DNA of 40,380 bases from Oscillospiraceae bacterium (GTDB taxonomy: Bacteria > Bacillota > Clostridia > Oscillospirales > Oscillospiraceae), in assembly GCA_017469795.1 (NCBI GenBank), contig JAFUFT010000090.1:1-40380 (forward strand), in the 5' to 3' direction. Every line of letters begins with the position of its first letter. The first letter of the stretch is position 1. Below are positions 30,436-38,759 of the stretch, piece by piece. Made by a program: the position numbers and the translations under genes. The notes beneath the pieces are model-generated. The model saw nothing but the letters and a program-made list of their open reading frames with translations, was not told the origin of the DNA and did no database searches.

Positions 30436-30870
30436 TTAAAACGGCAGCTCCGGATCGGAGTCATACGTCGCAGGCTGTGCCGGGCTAAATCCGCTCGGAG
30501 CGGGCTGGAACGATCCGGTCTGATACGTGGCGGGCTGGGCCTGGTCGGTCTGCTTGGAATCGCCGAAATAGACGTTATCCGCAACGACCTCGGCCGAGCG
30601 GCGCTTGTTGCCCTCGTTGTCGGTCCAGTTGCGGATTTGAAGCCGGCCGGAAACCACCGCCATGCGGCCCTTGGTAAAATACTTGGAGACGAACTCCGCG
30701 GTATTGCGCCAGGCCACCACATCGATGAAATCGACCTCGCGGGAGCCGTCCTGAGCCTTATAATCTCTCTCGCAGGCGACAGAAAAAGAGACCACGGGAG
30801 TCCCGGAGCCTGTATTGCGGAGTTCGGGATCCTTGGTCAGGCGGCCCATAATAATAATGTTGTTAAGCAC
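30436..30870 (-). CDS. ssb: Phage single-stranded DNA-binding protein
   Basis: A 144-residue SSB. The OB fold (1-105) begins L-N-N-I-I-I-M-G-R-L-T-K-D-P-E-L-R and contains V-D-F-I-D-V-V-A-W-R-N-T-A-E-F and G-R-M-A-V-V-S-G-R-L-Q-I-R-N-W. A Gln/Pro-rich flexible linker leads to the acidic tip D-P-E-L-P-F, the hydrophobic-ended tail that recruits partner proteins. It is of normal length and looks functional. It starts inside the end of the exonuclease gene (eight-base overlap) and is followed by the resolvase-like gene. Confidence 0.95.
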   Translation of the reverse strand: MLNNIIIMGRLTKDPELRNTGSGTPVVSFSVACERDYKAQDGSREVDFIDVVAWRNTAEFVSKYFTKGRMAVVSGRLQIRNWTDNEGNKRRSAEVVADNVYFGDSKQTDQAQPATYQTGSFQPAPSGFSPAQPATYDSDPELPF

Positions 30871-31693
30871 TTAGAAGCAACTCCTTATGATCGATGATAG
30901 ACGTAAGTTTTTTCGTAGCCCGGCAGTAGGCGCAGCTCTCGCAGCGGCGGGGAGTGGCCCGGCCCTCTTTAATGGCCTGGTATCTGGGAGCCTCCTCCAG
31001 GACCTCATCCATGCGCGCGTCTAGGTCATACTGACCGACGCTTATCGCTCGTATGTCCGGCGGGTCCTCTTTCGTCGCGGCAGCGATGACAAACGGCAAT
31101 CTATGCCCCTCCAGAGCCTGATAGACAGCGCCTTGGATGTCATAGCCCCAGTGCCTAATAAACGAGACTCTCTCCTGATCCTCATCTGACCATGCAGACG
31201 ACAGGTCTCGCATGCATTTGAGGTCTACAATCGTGCCAAAAGGAGAGAGCGCCGATGCCGTCTCCGGAAATTCTTCCATGATAGCCTGAGCCTGCGCAGG
31301 GGAGAGCAGCGAGTCCAATTTGGCTTTAAACGGCACCCCCGCAATCGTGCCGGTCAAGATGGTCTGGTGATTGCCGCCCAACAGCATTGTCATGAGCCGG
31401 TCCGACTGGATTCGATCAACGACTTCCTGGGCGCGGACGTAGTCGGATTTGAGCGCTCCATCCCTCTTATAGAGTTCAGGGTGGGATGCCTTAAATACCT
31501 CCAGGTCCTCCGTGAGCGCAGCGTCAACATACGAGCCGACCAGCAGGGCGGTGCTGGATGAGGTGGGGACCCACTCGCCTCGGACAATGGCGAGACCTGC
31601 TGCCTCGCAGTGCTTAAACTGCTTATATTGGCTGACAGACATATACTCGCGGTTTGCCTCGGGGGAGTAGTAGTTTTCGTTAGTTAGAATCAC
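30863..31693 (-). CDS. RecE-like PD-(D/E)xK exonuclease (DUF3799 type)
   Basis: A 276-residue nuclease of the phage exodeoxyribonuclease VIII-like family. Active-site residues are D127 in F-K-A-K-L-D and D-x-K in I-V-D-L-K-C; the later H-W-G-Y-D-I-Q-G-A-V-Y-Q-A-L motif supplies the conserved Q/Y. A cysteine group at the end (C-E-S-C-A-Y-C-R), with an earlier Cys, may hold an Fe-S cluster as in AddB and Cas4. It would resect double-stranded ends to give 3' single strands for an annealing protein. The start is GTG after GGAGG, overlapping the preceding gene (GTGA). No RecT-type annealase was seen in the window; it may lie elsewhere or be replaced. Confidence 0.82.
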   Translation of the reverse strand: MILTNENYYSPEANREYMSVSQYKQFKHCEAAGLAIVRGEWVPTSSSTALLVGSYVDAALTEDLEVFKASHPELYKRDGALKSDYVRAQEVVDRIQSDRLMTMLLGGNHQTILTGTIAGVPFKAKLDSLLSPAQAQAIMEEFPETASALSPFGTIVDLKCMRDLSSAWSDEDQERVSFIRHWGYDIQGAVYQALEGHRLPFVIAAATKEDPPDIRAISVGQYDLDARMDEVLEEAPRYQAIKEGRATPRRCESCAYCRATKKLTSIIDHKELLLSA

Positions 31694-32190
31694 GCCTGAT
31701 CACCTCCGGCTCGAGCGGCGGCAGCCTCTTTCAGGCAGCTTGCACAGAGGACCCTGCCGGTGTTAGCGATACTGTACTCCATCAGGGCAGGGAGCTCCTT
31801 GCCAAAAGCCGGTTTGAGCGCCTGGCCGCAATTTTGGCAGGGCGGGATCTCCTGAACCGGCTTGGGTTTGGTCGGTCTAACCCGGACCGCGTCAACCGTC
31901 TCTCCGAACGCTCTAACACGCTCAACGTAGAGCTGGATTTTGTGCCCGACCCAATCCTCGATGTATTCGGATTTAGCCACCTTAGATATAGCCTTGGCAT
32001 TAGTCGTGTTGAGGATCAGCGGTTTGATCGGCTCCGCAAAATGGACAATCGTGCAGACTTCTTTTTTGCCGTCACTTCCAATTACGTCCTGCTGGTTCAC
32101 TCCGGAGATCGTCGCCACTATTTCCTGCCCCGGATCAAACGCCCAGGAACCGATATAGTCTGGGTTGGTTAGTTTTTTCCAATGTGTCAT
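31690..32190 (-). CDS. Phage OB-like protein with C-terminal zinc ribbon
   Basis: A 166-residue protein of a conserved but unnamed phage family usually found beside exonuclease or recombinase genes. Residues 1-105 look like a beta-rich OB-type domain, with the characteristic I-L-N-T-T-N-A-K-A-I-S-K and W-V-G-H-K-I-Q-L-Y-V-E-R-V-R-A-F-G segments. C118-x2-C121 and, after the loop, C149-x2-C152 make a likely zinc ribbon. AGGAGG lies ten bases before the ATG. It opens the recombination block, 47 bases after fibre 1, and overlaps the exonuclease start. A role as an accessory DNA-binding or annealing factor is an inference from context. Confidence 0.7.
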   Translation of the reverse strand: MTHWKKLTNPDYIGSWAFDPGQEIVATISGVNQQDVIGSDGKKEVCTIVHFAEPIKPLILNTTNAKAISKVAKSEYIEDWVGHKIQLYVERVRAFGETVDAVRVRPTKPKPVQEIPPCQNCGQALKPAFGKELPALMEYSIANTGRVLCASCLKEAAAARAGGDQA

Positions 32191-32237
32191 AGATTATTAG
32201 CCTCCTGTCTATGATCGGTTGGTTATTGAACAGTCAT

Positions 32238-32993
32238 CTATTTCCAGCCGCTCGGGATCGCGGTGTAATTGTCCAGTCCGGTGCAGCCCGCAAAACAGGA
32301 CGATCCAGTCAGAGTTTTCCCTGGCGCCGGGGTTTTGTTCCATACTGCTGGAGCTGATCCGGTTAGCAGGGCGCACCCGGAGAACATACGATTAAACCAG
32401 GTTCCGTTGCCGTCCATGATTGGCGTCAGAATATCCGACACGTCACCGGCCAGGTCAGGGCAGCCCGAAAACGCATCCTGCCAATCGATCAGGGGTGATC
32501 CGAGTGATAGAACATCGGACGAAACGGCCCGGAGGTATGTGCAGCCATAGCAGAGCTGCTTGCCCGTGATTATCGGCAGGGGGCTCCGGATCTCCAGCAG
32601 ACAGGCGTTGGCATAGTTTGGAGGCGTCCTGGACGTGCTGCCTGAGCCGCGCCCAAATTTGATGTTATCAATATGGCCATATACCGTAACCGTCCGCTCG
32701 GTCGTGTCCGTGTATGTGTAAGACAGCACCTGGTTAGTAATGTTGCCGTACGGCTCAATAACGCCGTCGCCCCAGTCTACGGAGACCGCTCTGCCGGTAA
32801 TAGTAAAATAGAACGGCATCCACGCGGCCCAGGAGGAGTTATAGACGCCAGCGGCAATCAATTCTATTGTCCTGTATGGCGCCGGCCAGATTAACTCCTG
32901 GCCGAGCCTGACCTCAGAGATTGGAGACTGGCCGAGCCGGACGTCTGTGATCATGTTGCGTGTCGGGCTTAGCCGGCCTGATGCCTGGATCAT
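32238..32993 (-). CDS. Tail fibre 1: PKD-like and BspA-type repeat protein
   Basis: A 251-residue probable tail-tip or receptor-binding protein. It begins with two V-R-L-G-Q repeats, followed by a PKD-like sandwich (V-S-V-D-W-G-D-G-V ... T-Y-T-D-T-T-E-R-T-V-T-V) and then irregular repeats rich in F-x-G-C (A-F-S-G-C-P-D-L, M-F-S-G-C-A-L-L, C-F-A-G-C-T-G-L), ending I-P-S-G-W-K. This repeat type is common in clostridial phage fibres. It shares its domain order but not its N-terminus with fibre 2. AGGAGG seven bases before the ATG. It lies nine bases after the endopeptidase gene. Confidence 0.72.
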   Translation of the reverse strand: MIQASGRLSPTRNMITDVRLGQSPISEVRLGQELIWPAPYRTIELIAAGVYNSSWAAWMPFYFTITGRAVSVDWGDGVIEPYGNITNQVLSYTYTDTTERTVTVYGHIDNIKFGRGSGSTSRTPPNYANACLLEIRSPLPIITGKQLCYGCTYLRAVSSDVLSLGSPLIDWQDAFSGCPDLAGDVSDILTPIMDGNGTWFNRMFSGCALLTGSAPAVWNKTPAPGKTLTGSSCFAGCTGLDNYTAIPSGWK

Positions 32994-33002
32994 AGGTGCC
33001 TC

Positions 33003-34316
33003 CTAGTTATAGATCAGATAAATCGTGTTGGTGTCGTATGACGTCAGTGCCTCGTAGGCGGTCCGTGAGATCAGGACATGGGTATAGTTGTCCGCAGCCC
33101 GGATATATGCGTCATCTCCGTCAACCGTGATCTTGGCGAGTTGTTTACCGGTCGTGATCGGCGTGACACTCACGGTTGAACCACCGCTGCCTCCGCCAGA
33201 TGACGGCTGGAGAGAGTGGCCTGACGCGCCGGAGCCGTAGTCGTAGCGACCGGACTGAGTCATGTTACTCGGGACTCCAGCGGCAGCAGCCATGAGAGCC
33301 AGAGCTCCTCCCAGGGTACCAGGAACGTCTCCAACGTCAATCGAGGTGTACCGCTCTCGGAGGACGTCGTACTCCGTGGCCACGACCTGGAGGGTTGTTG
33401 ATCCCATCCGCGGGTGCAGGATGGTGACCAATTCCAGCGGTTCGATGTCATCGTCGACAGCGGAAACTCTATAGCTCATCGTTGGCCGAGCCAGATCGTC
33501 TCCATGCAGAGTGACGTAGTCCTGAGCGGCCGTCTGCACGATGGCCGCTGTGACCGTGTCGTCTGTATATCCTGCGTCTCGGATCGTGCCGGTCAGATCG
33601 GTCGTATAGGTCCGATGCAATCGCTCCGGGACGGTCTGATCCAGGACGATTGAGCTGGACAGGATCGTACTGTCCTGCTTGGCGTAGTACCCAAGGAGCC
33701 GGGTAAAAACGTCTGTGGCATCTGCGTCTCTGGTCAGGTCGATCATGTTTGCGCCGTATCGGATCGATCGGGAGTGATCGACTGATCTCGAGGCGGACCA
33801 GGTCACCGTGTCCCGGTCGTACCAGATGACTCCTCCGTATACAGAGAGGATCGATGCCTGCGCGCCGCCCAGGGCTGATCTAACAGGACAGGGAGCCACG
33901 TTAGACCAGTCGCCGGATACGGCAGAGCCGGTCGCCGTAAACGTAAAATCGGAGTCGTTATTGGACTGGATCGCTGCCATTGCGGCGGCAGAGTCTGAGG
34001 CGGAGCAGGGCTGGAGAATTCTGCCCATCAGGCGATATGAGATGTGATTGGCGCTGACTGTGACTTGGCCATTGATCGGATCAGAGATCCGGGAGACCTC
34101 AAATGGCTGAGGTCGTGAGCCATAGAATGGCTTGGCTAGGATCTGACATCCATTAGCCAGTTTACCGGTCATCCCGGAGGACGTCGGTAATTTTAGTGTC
34201 AGAGTATACGCGTCATTTTTGCGCCAGGAGACTCTGCACTCTGTAGCGTCTGCCAGCCGGCCGAGTCCCTCGGAGGTATAAGATGTTTCATCTATCGGAT
34301 AGAGAACAGGGATCAT
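33003..34316 (-). CDS. Phage tail endopeptidase/Tal (antireceptor) protein
   Basis: A 437-residue tail-tip protein of the prophage tail endopeptidase (Tal/gp44-like) group: conserved Y-P-I-D-E-T, the hub-type V-S-W-R-K-N-D-A-Y-T-L-T-L start, V-S-A-N-H-I-S-Y-R-L and a T-I-L-H-P-R-M-G segment. A Gly/Ser-rich linker (about 365-385) separates the hub from a C-terminal beta domain. GTG and ATG starts are both open; the ATG at 34316, overlapping the Dit stop as ATGA with GGTGG before it, is preferred. Its place after Dit supports the assignment. Peptidase activity is not evident from motifs I can see; the structural hub role is more certain. Confidence 0.8.
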   Translation of the reverse strand: MIPVLYPIDETSYTSEGLGRLADATECRVSWRKNDAYTLTLKLPTSSGMTGKLANGCQILAKPFYGSRPQPFEVSRISDPINGQVTVSANHISYRLMGRILQPCSASDSAAAMAAIQSNNDSDFTFTATGSAVSGDWSNVAPCPVRSALGGAQASILSVYGGVIWYDRDTVTWSASRSVDHSRSIRYGANMIDLTRDADATDVFTRLLGYYAKQDSTILSSSIVLDQTVPERLHRTYTTDLTGTIRDAGYTDDTVTAAIVQTAAQDYVTLHGDDLARPTMSYRVSAVDDDIEPLELVTILHPRMGSTTLQVVATEYDVLRERYTSIDVGDVPGTLGGALALMAAAAGVPSNMTQSGRYDYGSGASGHSLQPSSGGGSGGSTVSVTPITTGKQLAKITVDGDDAYIRAADNYTHVLISRTAYEALTSYDTNTIYLIYN

Positions 34317-35050
34317 AGACGCCACCACCTAGGAGTTATCTTGTAATCCAGGACTCCGGAGACAGGTCGGACCGTCGTGCTGACGCCGCCTGGCAGTCTG
34401 GGATAGTCTGCAGCGATCTCGCCTGCCTGGGTAATAGCCACATTAGCCGGATCGGTCCCGAGGATCTCCCGGGCGTCGCAGTCTACCCGGACAGGGCTGG
34501 TCGAGCCCGAGTCGACGCGTATCTCGTAGGTCCCCACCTGCACGATCGCAGGCGTGCTGGTCGACTGCTGTCGGATCGTGAGGAGAGGCCTCGCCGTCTG
34601 ATAGGTCGGGTTTGTCAGGGGCTCGGAGTCGGAGATCGTCACGGGTCGCTGTCCGGAGGACAGATAGCGCTCGGGCCGACAGTCCAGAGACAACACAAAC
34701 CCGCCAGCTCTGTGCTGGATAGATGGAGAGACTTCCAGACCAGCCTGGATTCTGCCGTATCGGATCTCATCGGGATTAAACGTGTCTGAAAACGCCACAT
34801 ATCCCGATAGAGATCCCAGCCAGTCACGGAGCTCAGGGAGGACGGAGGACAGGCTGTCTCTGATATACAGGGGGTATTTAATTGTCTGATTGTGATACGT
34901 GCCGAGGTCATTAATGACCCCGGCATTACGGCCCGGGATATCGACTCGCTCGCTCTGTCGAGCGGGCGAGCCGAGCACGTATCGTCCTGAGACCCAGACA
35001 TCATATATGTTATGGAGCGACACCCCATTAATAATTAAGTCGTTAGCCAT
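34313..35050 (-). CDS. Distal tail protein Dit
   Basis: A 245-residue member of the siphophage distal tail family, the ring that joins tail tube and tail tip. The N-terminal half has the family pattern (D-L-I-I-N-G-V-S-L, S-E-R-V-D-I-P-G-R-N-A-G-V-I-N-D, then D-W-L-G-S-L-S-G). Position between tape measure and Tal is that of Dit in siphophages. It starts inside the end of the tape measure gene and its stop overlaps the Tal start. Length is near the family norm; no defect seen. Confidence 0.88.
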   Translation of the reverse strand: MANDLIINGVSLHNIYDVWVSGRYVLGSPARQSERVDIPGRNAGVINDLGTYHNQTIKYPLYIRDSLSSVLPELRDWLGSLSGYVAFSDTFNPDEIRYGRIQAGLEVSPSIQHRAGGFVLSLDCRPERYLSSGQRPVTISDSEPLTNPTYQTARPLLTIRQQSTSTPAIVQVGTYEIRVDSGSTSPVRVDCDAREILGTDPANVAITQAGEIAADYPRLPGGVSTTVRPVSGVLDYKITPRWWRL

Positions 35051-37850
35051 ACACAGCGCTCCTATTCAACATGTCGCGATATACAATGGCCTCCACTGTC
35101 TCGGCGACGCGGTTAGCCAGGTCGTTGACGTCCATGTCCGGCGTTCCGTTGACCTGGATCGTGATGTTGTAGATGTTACCTCCAGACTGGAGCTGAGCTC
35201 CGCTGGTCGGGAGGCTAACGTCTCCCAGCTCGGAAACGTCATAGGCGTTGACAGTATCTGTTGCCAGATCGTCCATGGCCTGAGTCAGCGGGTCAGTGTT
35301 GGCCTCAATACCAACGGCAATGCCCTCCGGAATATAGCGGCCGATAGCGTCTCGCATCAGAGTTGACGGACTGTGGATGCCGAAAAACCCAGCAATCGCG
35401 TCGACAGCCTGTCCGCCTATATTGACCAGAGTCTCGCCGAGAGACCCGGCCACGCTCAGGATACCGTCAATGATGCCGTTGAGAATCTGAACGCCCAAAT
35501 CGAGCCAATCAAAATTAAGGAACGCGTCCGCAATCGACATGAGCATCTCCGGCAGGCGCTCCAGCAGACCAGGCAGAGCCTCGAGCAGTCCGGTCAGGAG
35601 CGCTCCGATCAGTTCGATACCACTGGAAATGATCACGTCGATATTATCAATCAATCCGCCTGCCAGGGCGGTGATTAGGTCCGCTGCGCCGATCACGAGG
35701 TCCGGGATCATGTCAATCAGGCCTGTTACCAGTGATGTGATGATACTGGCAGCGCTGTCGACGATACCGCCGAGGGTGTCCGGATCGGTGAGACCCTCAA
35801 TTAGACTGGTAACCAGTGAGGTTGCCGTCTCAAACAGCGTCGGCAGCAAGTCTCCGATGGAGCTGGTCAGAGTGTCGATCAGGGCTGGAGCAGACTCCGC
35901 TATAGCCGGGATAGCCTCACCCAGGCCAGCGATGATCTGATCGATTAGAGTCAGTCCGACGTCTGCCAGAGTAGGCAGGAGGTCAGTAATGCCTCCGATC
36001 AGCGTACCGAGGATCTCCGAGCCAGACGTAATGAGCTGCGGCAGATATGTCGTGATCCCAGTCATGATAGAGCTGATCAGTCCGGAGGCAGCGTCGCCGA
36101 TGCCGACCAGCAGATCCGGATTAGTTAGAGAACTAACTAATGTATCTACTATAGCGCCAGCAGACTCGGTTATCATCGGAATCAGACTGCCGGTTGTGTC
36201 GATCAATCCGGAGAGGAGGTCAGATATGCCCCCTACGGCATCGGGGAGGGACGTGACCAGGGACGTGATCATAGATGTGATAGCATCTGTGATTCCGGCC
36301 ATGATGTCGCCGAGCCCCGTAGACCAGTCCGTTGATCCGAGGGCATCAACAAACGCTGAAACGAGTTGACCGCCCGCGGATACGATGTCTGGGATACCGC
36401 CCAGGATCGCGTCTGCCAGGTTGCCGAGGAGGTCAAGAGCGCCGTCAAAATTGTCAGGGATCGTAATAGATTCGATCGCCGTAACTAGGCCGGACTCAAT
36501 CGCTCCGATCAGCTCCGGAGCGGCTCCGACGATACCGGAAACGAGCGCTCCGATCAGGGACACGCCGGCGTCGAGCACGGTCGGGAGTGCCGAGCTGATC
36601 AGATTGAGACCGTCCGTGATCACTCCGGACACAGCGTCGATCGCACCGGATATGCCGTCAGATCTCAGGCCCTCCGTGATCGATCCGAGAGCCGTAGCCC
36701 CGAATTGCGCGAACTCGCGGAGAGTCGGAGTGACTTCATCCGAGACGGCTATCTGTAGGCCTTCCAGGGCGGAGTTGAGGGTATCCATGTCGCCCTGGAG
36801 GTTGTCCGTCATTGTGGCATACTGCTCGGAGGCGGCTCCGGAGGACTCAGCCAGGGCTGCGGCCCACTCGTTTTGACGGTCGATGCTTGTGACCGTCATT
36901 TTATTGTAGGCATCGAGGCCCTGGATGCCGAAAATGGTCTGTTTATAGGCTGCCGCCTGCTCAGCGGTATAACCGGATAGAGCAGAGTCGAGGTCATTGA
37001 CTACATCATTGAGATCTCGAGCGTTACCTAGGGAGTCATACGCGGCTACTCCGAGCTCTGCCATTGCCGTGGCAGCCTGGTCGGTCGGCGTATACAGGTT
37101 TTTCATGACCGCAGAAAGAGCGGTCGATGCCGCAGATCCGACGTCGCCCTGCTCAGCCAGGCGGAGGAGAGCCAGAGTCATTGACTCAGCGGACTGCTGA
37201 TAGGCTGCGGCATTAGCAGCTCCTCCGGACATGGCCTCGCCGAGCTGAGCAACGCTGGTATTAGCGAGGGTTGCGCCTTTAGCCATCAAGTCGGCATAAT
37301 AGCCCGAGTCTTTTTCGGCGTCGGCAAAACCCTTCATGGCGCCGGAGATGTCTGCCGCAGATGTAGCGAGATCCATCCCTCCGGCGGCGGCCAGATGGAG
37401 AACGTCGTCTATCATCTCAATGGACGATGCAGCGTCATATCCGGACATGGCCAGGATGTTGAGACCCTCGGACGCGTCAGTTGCCGTGAAATTAGTTGTT
37501 GAGCCCATCTCGAGGGCTTTTTCTCGGAGGGAGTCAAACGTGTCGGCGGCGCCGTCGATGTTATTGGCTATCGCATCGGCGCTCAGGCCGATCGTAGCGG
37601 CAACCTGAGACATGGATGCATCGAAATCCATGCCGATGCCGACGGCATCGCTTACAAAATCGAATGACCCTTTAAGGGCTGCGCCGATGCCGGCCGCAAG
37701 AAAAGCTGTTTTAAAAGCTCCGGCAAATGCATTGCCGGAATTGGTGCCAGCGGCGGAGGCCTCTCCGCCGACAGCCTCAGAAATACTGCCAGATATGCCT
37801 CTGGCAGATGGAATTATTTGAACATACGCTTTCGCGAGTTCGGTTGCCAT
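35043..37850 (-). CDS. Phage tail tape measure protein
   Basis: A 935-residue tape measure protein, which sets tail length and is ejected ahead of DNA. The first 350 residues are the PhageMin_Tail domain (D-A-S-M-S-Q-V-A-A-T-I-G-L, S-T-T-N-F-T-A-T-D-A-S-E-G-L, M-S-G-Y-D-A-A-S-S). From about 390 to 830 the chain is a series of hydrophobic repeats about 35-40 residues long (of the form L-I-x-x-L-x-x-G-I-x-x-x-L-P-x-L-I), which should form long helices and membrane-active segments. The end has F-F-G-I-H-S-P-S, typical of this family. AGGAGG is ten bases before the ATG. By the usual ratio of about 1.5 angstrom per residue the tail would be roughly 140 nm, if complete. Confidence 0.93.
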   Translation of the reverse strand: MATELAKAYVQIIPSARGISGSISEAVGGEASAAGTNSGNAFAGAFKTAFLAAGIGAALKGSFDFVSDAVGIGMDFDASMSQVAATIGLSADAIANNIDGAADTFDSLREKALEMGSTTNFTATDASEGLNILAMSGYDAASSIEMIDDVLHLAAAGGMDLATSAADISGAMKGFADAEKDSGYYADLMAKGATLANTSVAQLGEAMSGGAANAAAYQQSAESMTLALLRLAEQGDVGSAASTALSAVMKNLYTPTDQAATAMAELGVAAYDSLGNARDLNDVVNDLDSALSGYTAEQAAAYKQTIFGIQGLDAYNKMTVTSIDRQNEWAAALAESSGAASEQYATMTDNLQGDMDTLNSALEGLQIAVSDEVTPTLREFAQFGATALGSITEGLRSDGISGAIDAVSGVITDGLNLISSALPTVLDAGVSLIGALVSGIVGAAPELIGAIESGLVTAIESITIPDNFDGALDLLGNLADAILGGIPDIVSAGGQLVSAFVDALGSTDWSTGLGDIMAGITDAITSMITSLVTSLPDAVGGISDLLSGLIDTTGSLIPMITESAGAIVDTLVSSLTNPDLLVGIGDAASGLISSIMTGITTYLPQLITSGSEILGTLIGGITDLLPTLADVGLTLIDQIIAGLGEAIPAIAESAPALIDTLTSSIGDLLPTLFETATSLVTSLIEGLTDPDTLGGIVDSAASIITSLVTGLIDMIPDLVIGAADLITALAGGLIDNIDVIISSGIELIGALLTGLLEALPGLLERLPEMLMSIADAFLNFDWLDLGVQILNGIIDGILSVAGSLGETLVNIGGQAVDAIAGFFGIHSPSTLMRDAIGRYIPEGIAVGIEANTDPLTQAMDDLATDTVNAYDVSELGDVSLPTSGAQLQSGGNIYNITIQVNGTPDMDVNDLANRVAETVEAIVYRDMLNRSAVYG

Positions 37851-37865
37851 GGCGGGTACCTCCTA

Positions 37866-38270
37866 CTATTGGGAGTCCGCCTCCTGCTGTAGTGTGTTAT
37901 CAGGCGCCTGCATAGACGCAATCAGAGCGGCCCGCGCCGCCTCAAAATCCTCGCCAGTCAAATAGCTCTCGCTGGCTCCCTCACTGTCGTCGGTGATCGT
38001 CCCCATCAGTGTCGGCAACATCTGTTTAGGAGGATCCCCCTCAGCCCGGGACAGTCCATGAATCAGCATTCCGAGCCGGTCCGTAATGGAGGCGGCCAGC
38101 AGAGTGTCGATTGACACCCTGAGGCCGGCCATGGACTGAGCAATGCGGGAGTTATACCGGAGTCCGGCGGCCAGTGTCGCCGCAGTCTGTATCGGGAGAG
38201 ATCGCCAATCAAATATGCCGTATTCGGCTGCAAAATCGCAAACGAGAGCAGTCTCATCCTTGGAGAGCAT
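37866..38270 (-). CDS. Tail assembly chaperone T part (DUF5361-like), made by -1 frameshift
   Basis: 134 residues from the in-frame ATG, similar to the DUF5361 phage family (L-S-K-D-E-T-A-L-V-C-D-F-A, W-R-S-L-P, A-A-T-L-A-A-G-L). No ribosome binding site precedes the ATG. The upstream G gene ends in A-AAA-AAC-TGA, and a -1 shift there runs straight into this frame through six extra codons with no stop. The expected product is therefore a G-T fusion of about 235 residues, read from 38572 to 37866. G and G-T bind the tape measure during tail assembly, and tape measure follows at once. Confidence 0.85.
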   Translation of the reverse strand: MLSKDETALVCDFAAEYGIFDWRSLPIQTAATLAAGLRYNSRIAQSMAGLRVSIDTLLAASITDRLGMLIHGLSRAEGDPPKQMLPTLMGTITDDSEGASESYLTGEDFEAARAALIASMQAPDNTLQQEADSQ

Positions 38271-38284
38271 GACGGCGAGGGTGA

Positions 38285-38572
38285 TCAGTTTTTTGCCTGA
38301 CTATTTTTCAGGGAGCTAAACAGCTCACCGAGAGCCATGATCACCTTGGTCGTCGGTACCTTGCCCGTATCGTCTCGGAGAGAGTCGAACAAAGTCTTTT
38401 TGTCAGCCCCGAACACTTTGTCCACAACTCGGGGAAGGACGGCGCGATTGCCGGATTCCATTTCGGCCAAATCCTCGAGGAGCTCATAGTCATCGAATGT
38501 GGCCGGGTTGTAGTGGTATTCATAACCACAGGACAAGGTGATCGTCTCGGGGTTAGTTTTCTTGGTTGCCAT
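38285..38572 (-). CDS. Tail assembly chaperone G
   Basis: A 95-residue protein placed where siphophages encode the short tail-assembly chaperone. It has the typical start T-I-T-L-S-C-G-Y-E-Y-H-Y-N and a helical core (D-Y-E-L-L-E-D-L-A-E-M). The gene ends ...GCA AAA AAC TGA, so the slippery heptamer A-AAA-AAC (38294-38288) touches its stop codon. AGGAGG before the ATG is strong. Its 5' end overlaps the truncated minor capsid gene by 20 bases, an arrangement created by the apparent deletion there. Confidence 0.85.
   Translation of the reverse strand: MATKKTNPETITLSCGYEYHYNPATFDDYELLEDLAEMESGNRAVLPRVVDKVFGADKKTLFDSLRDDTGKVPTTKVIMALGELFSSLKNSQAKN
38288..38294 (-). promoter_or_regulatory. -1 programmed ribosomal frameshift site A-AAA-AAC
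   Basis: The heptamer is in the zero frame as GC-A AAA AAC, next codon TGA. The -1 frame continues CTG ATC ACC CTC GCC GTC ATG into the DUF5361-like frame. It is the standard slippery sequence for tail chaperone G/G-T pairs. Confidence 0.88.
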
Positions 38573-38759
38573 GATTAATTACCTCCTGATGTCGATAGAG
38601 GCGTTGAGCATCGATGACATCCTGTCCGCCAGTAACGGCCGGAGCCACGAGGACGTTATCAATCTGGACGGGGACCTCCGCGTACACGGGCGCATGGAAT
38701 CGGTCAACGCCGGTCTGGACCCTATCATATAGAGTTACTGTAATCCCGGTTATTGCCAT
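38553..38759 (-). pseudogene. Truncated minor capsid protein (Minor_capsid_1 type)
   Basis: 68 residues; the first 55 (I-T-G-I-T-V-T-L-Y-D-R, D-R-F-H-A-P-V-Y, I-D-N-V-L-V-A-P-A) match the N-terminal half of the phage minor capsid/head-completion protein that is normally about 110 residues. At R-L-Y (about residue 55) the match ends, where the family continues G-K-K-A-V-Y; the last codons are simply the ribosome-binding region of the chaperone gene. The second half, plus the other minor capsid, head-tail joining and major tail tube genes that normally follow, are absent. A deletion fused this gene to the chaperone leader. The start overlaps the connector gene by ten bases. Confidence 0.7.

Noticed and set aside
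35373..37821. Several plus-strand frames of 60 to 163 codons inside the tape measure gene
   Set aside because: Antisense of a repetitive hydrophobic coding sequence; no ribosome binding sites.
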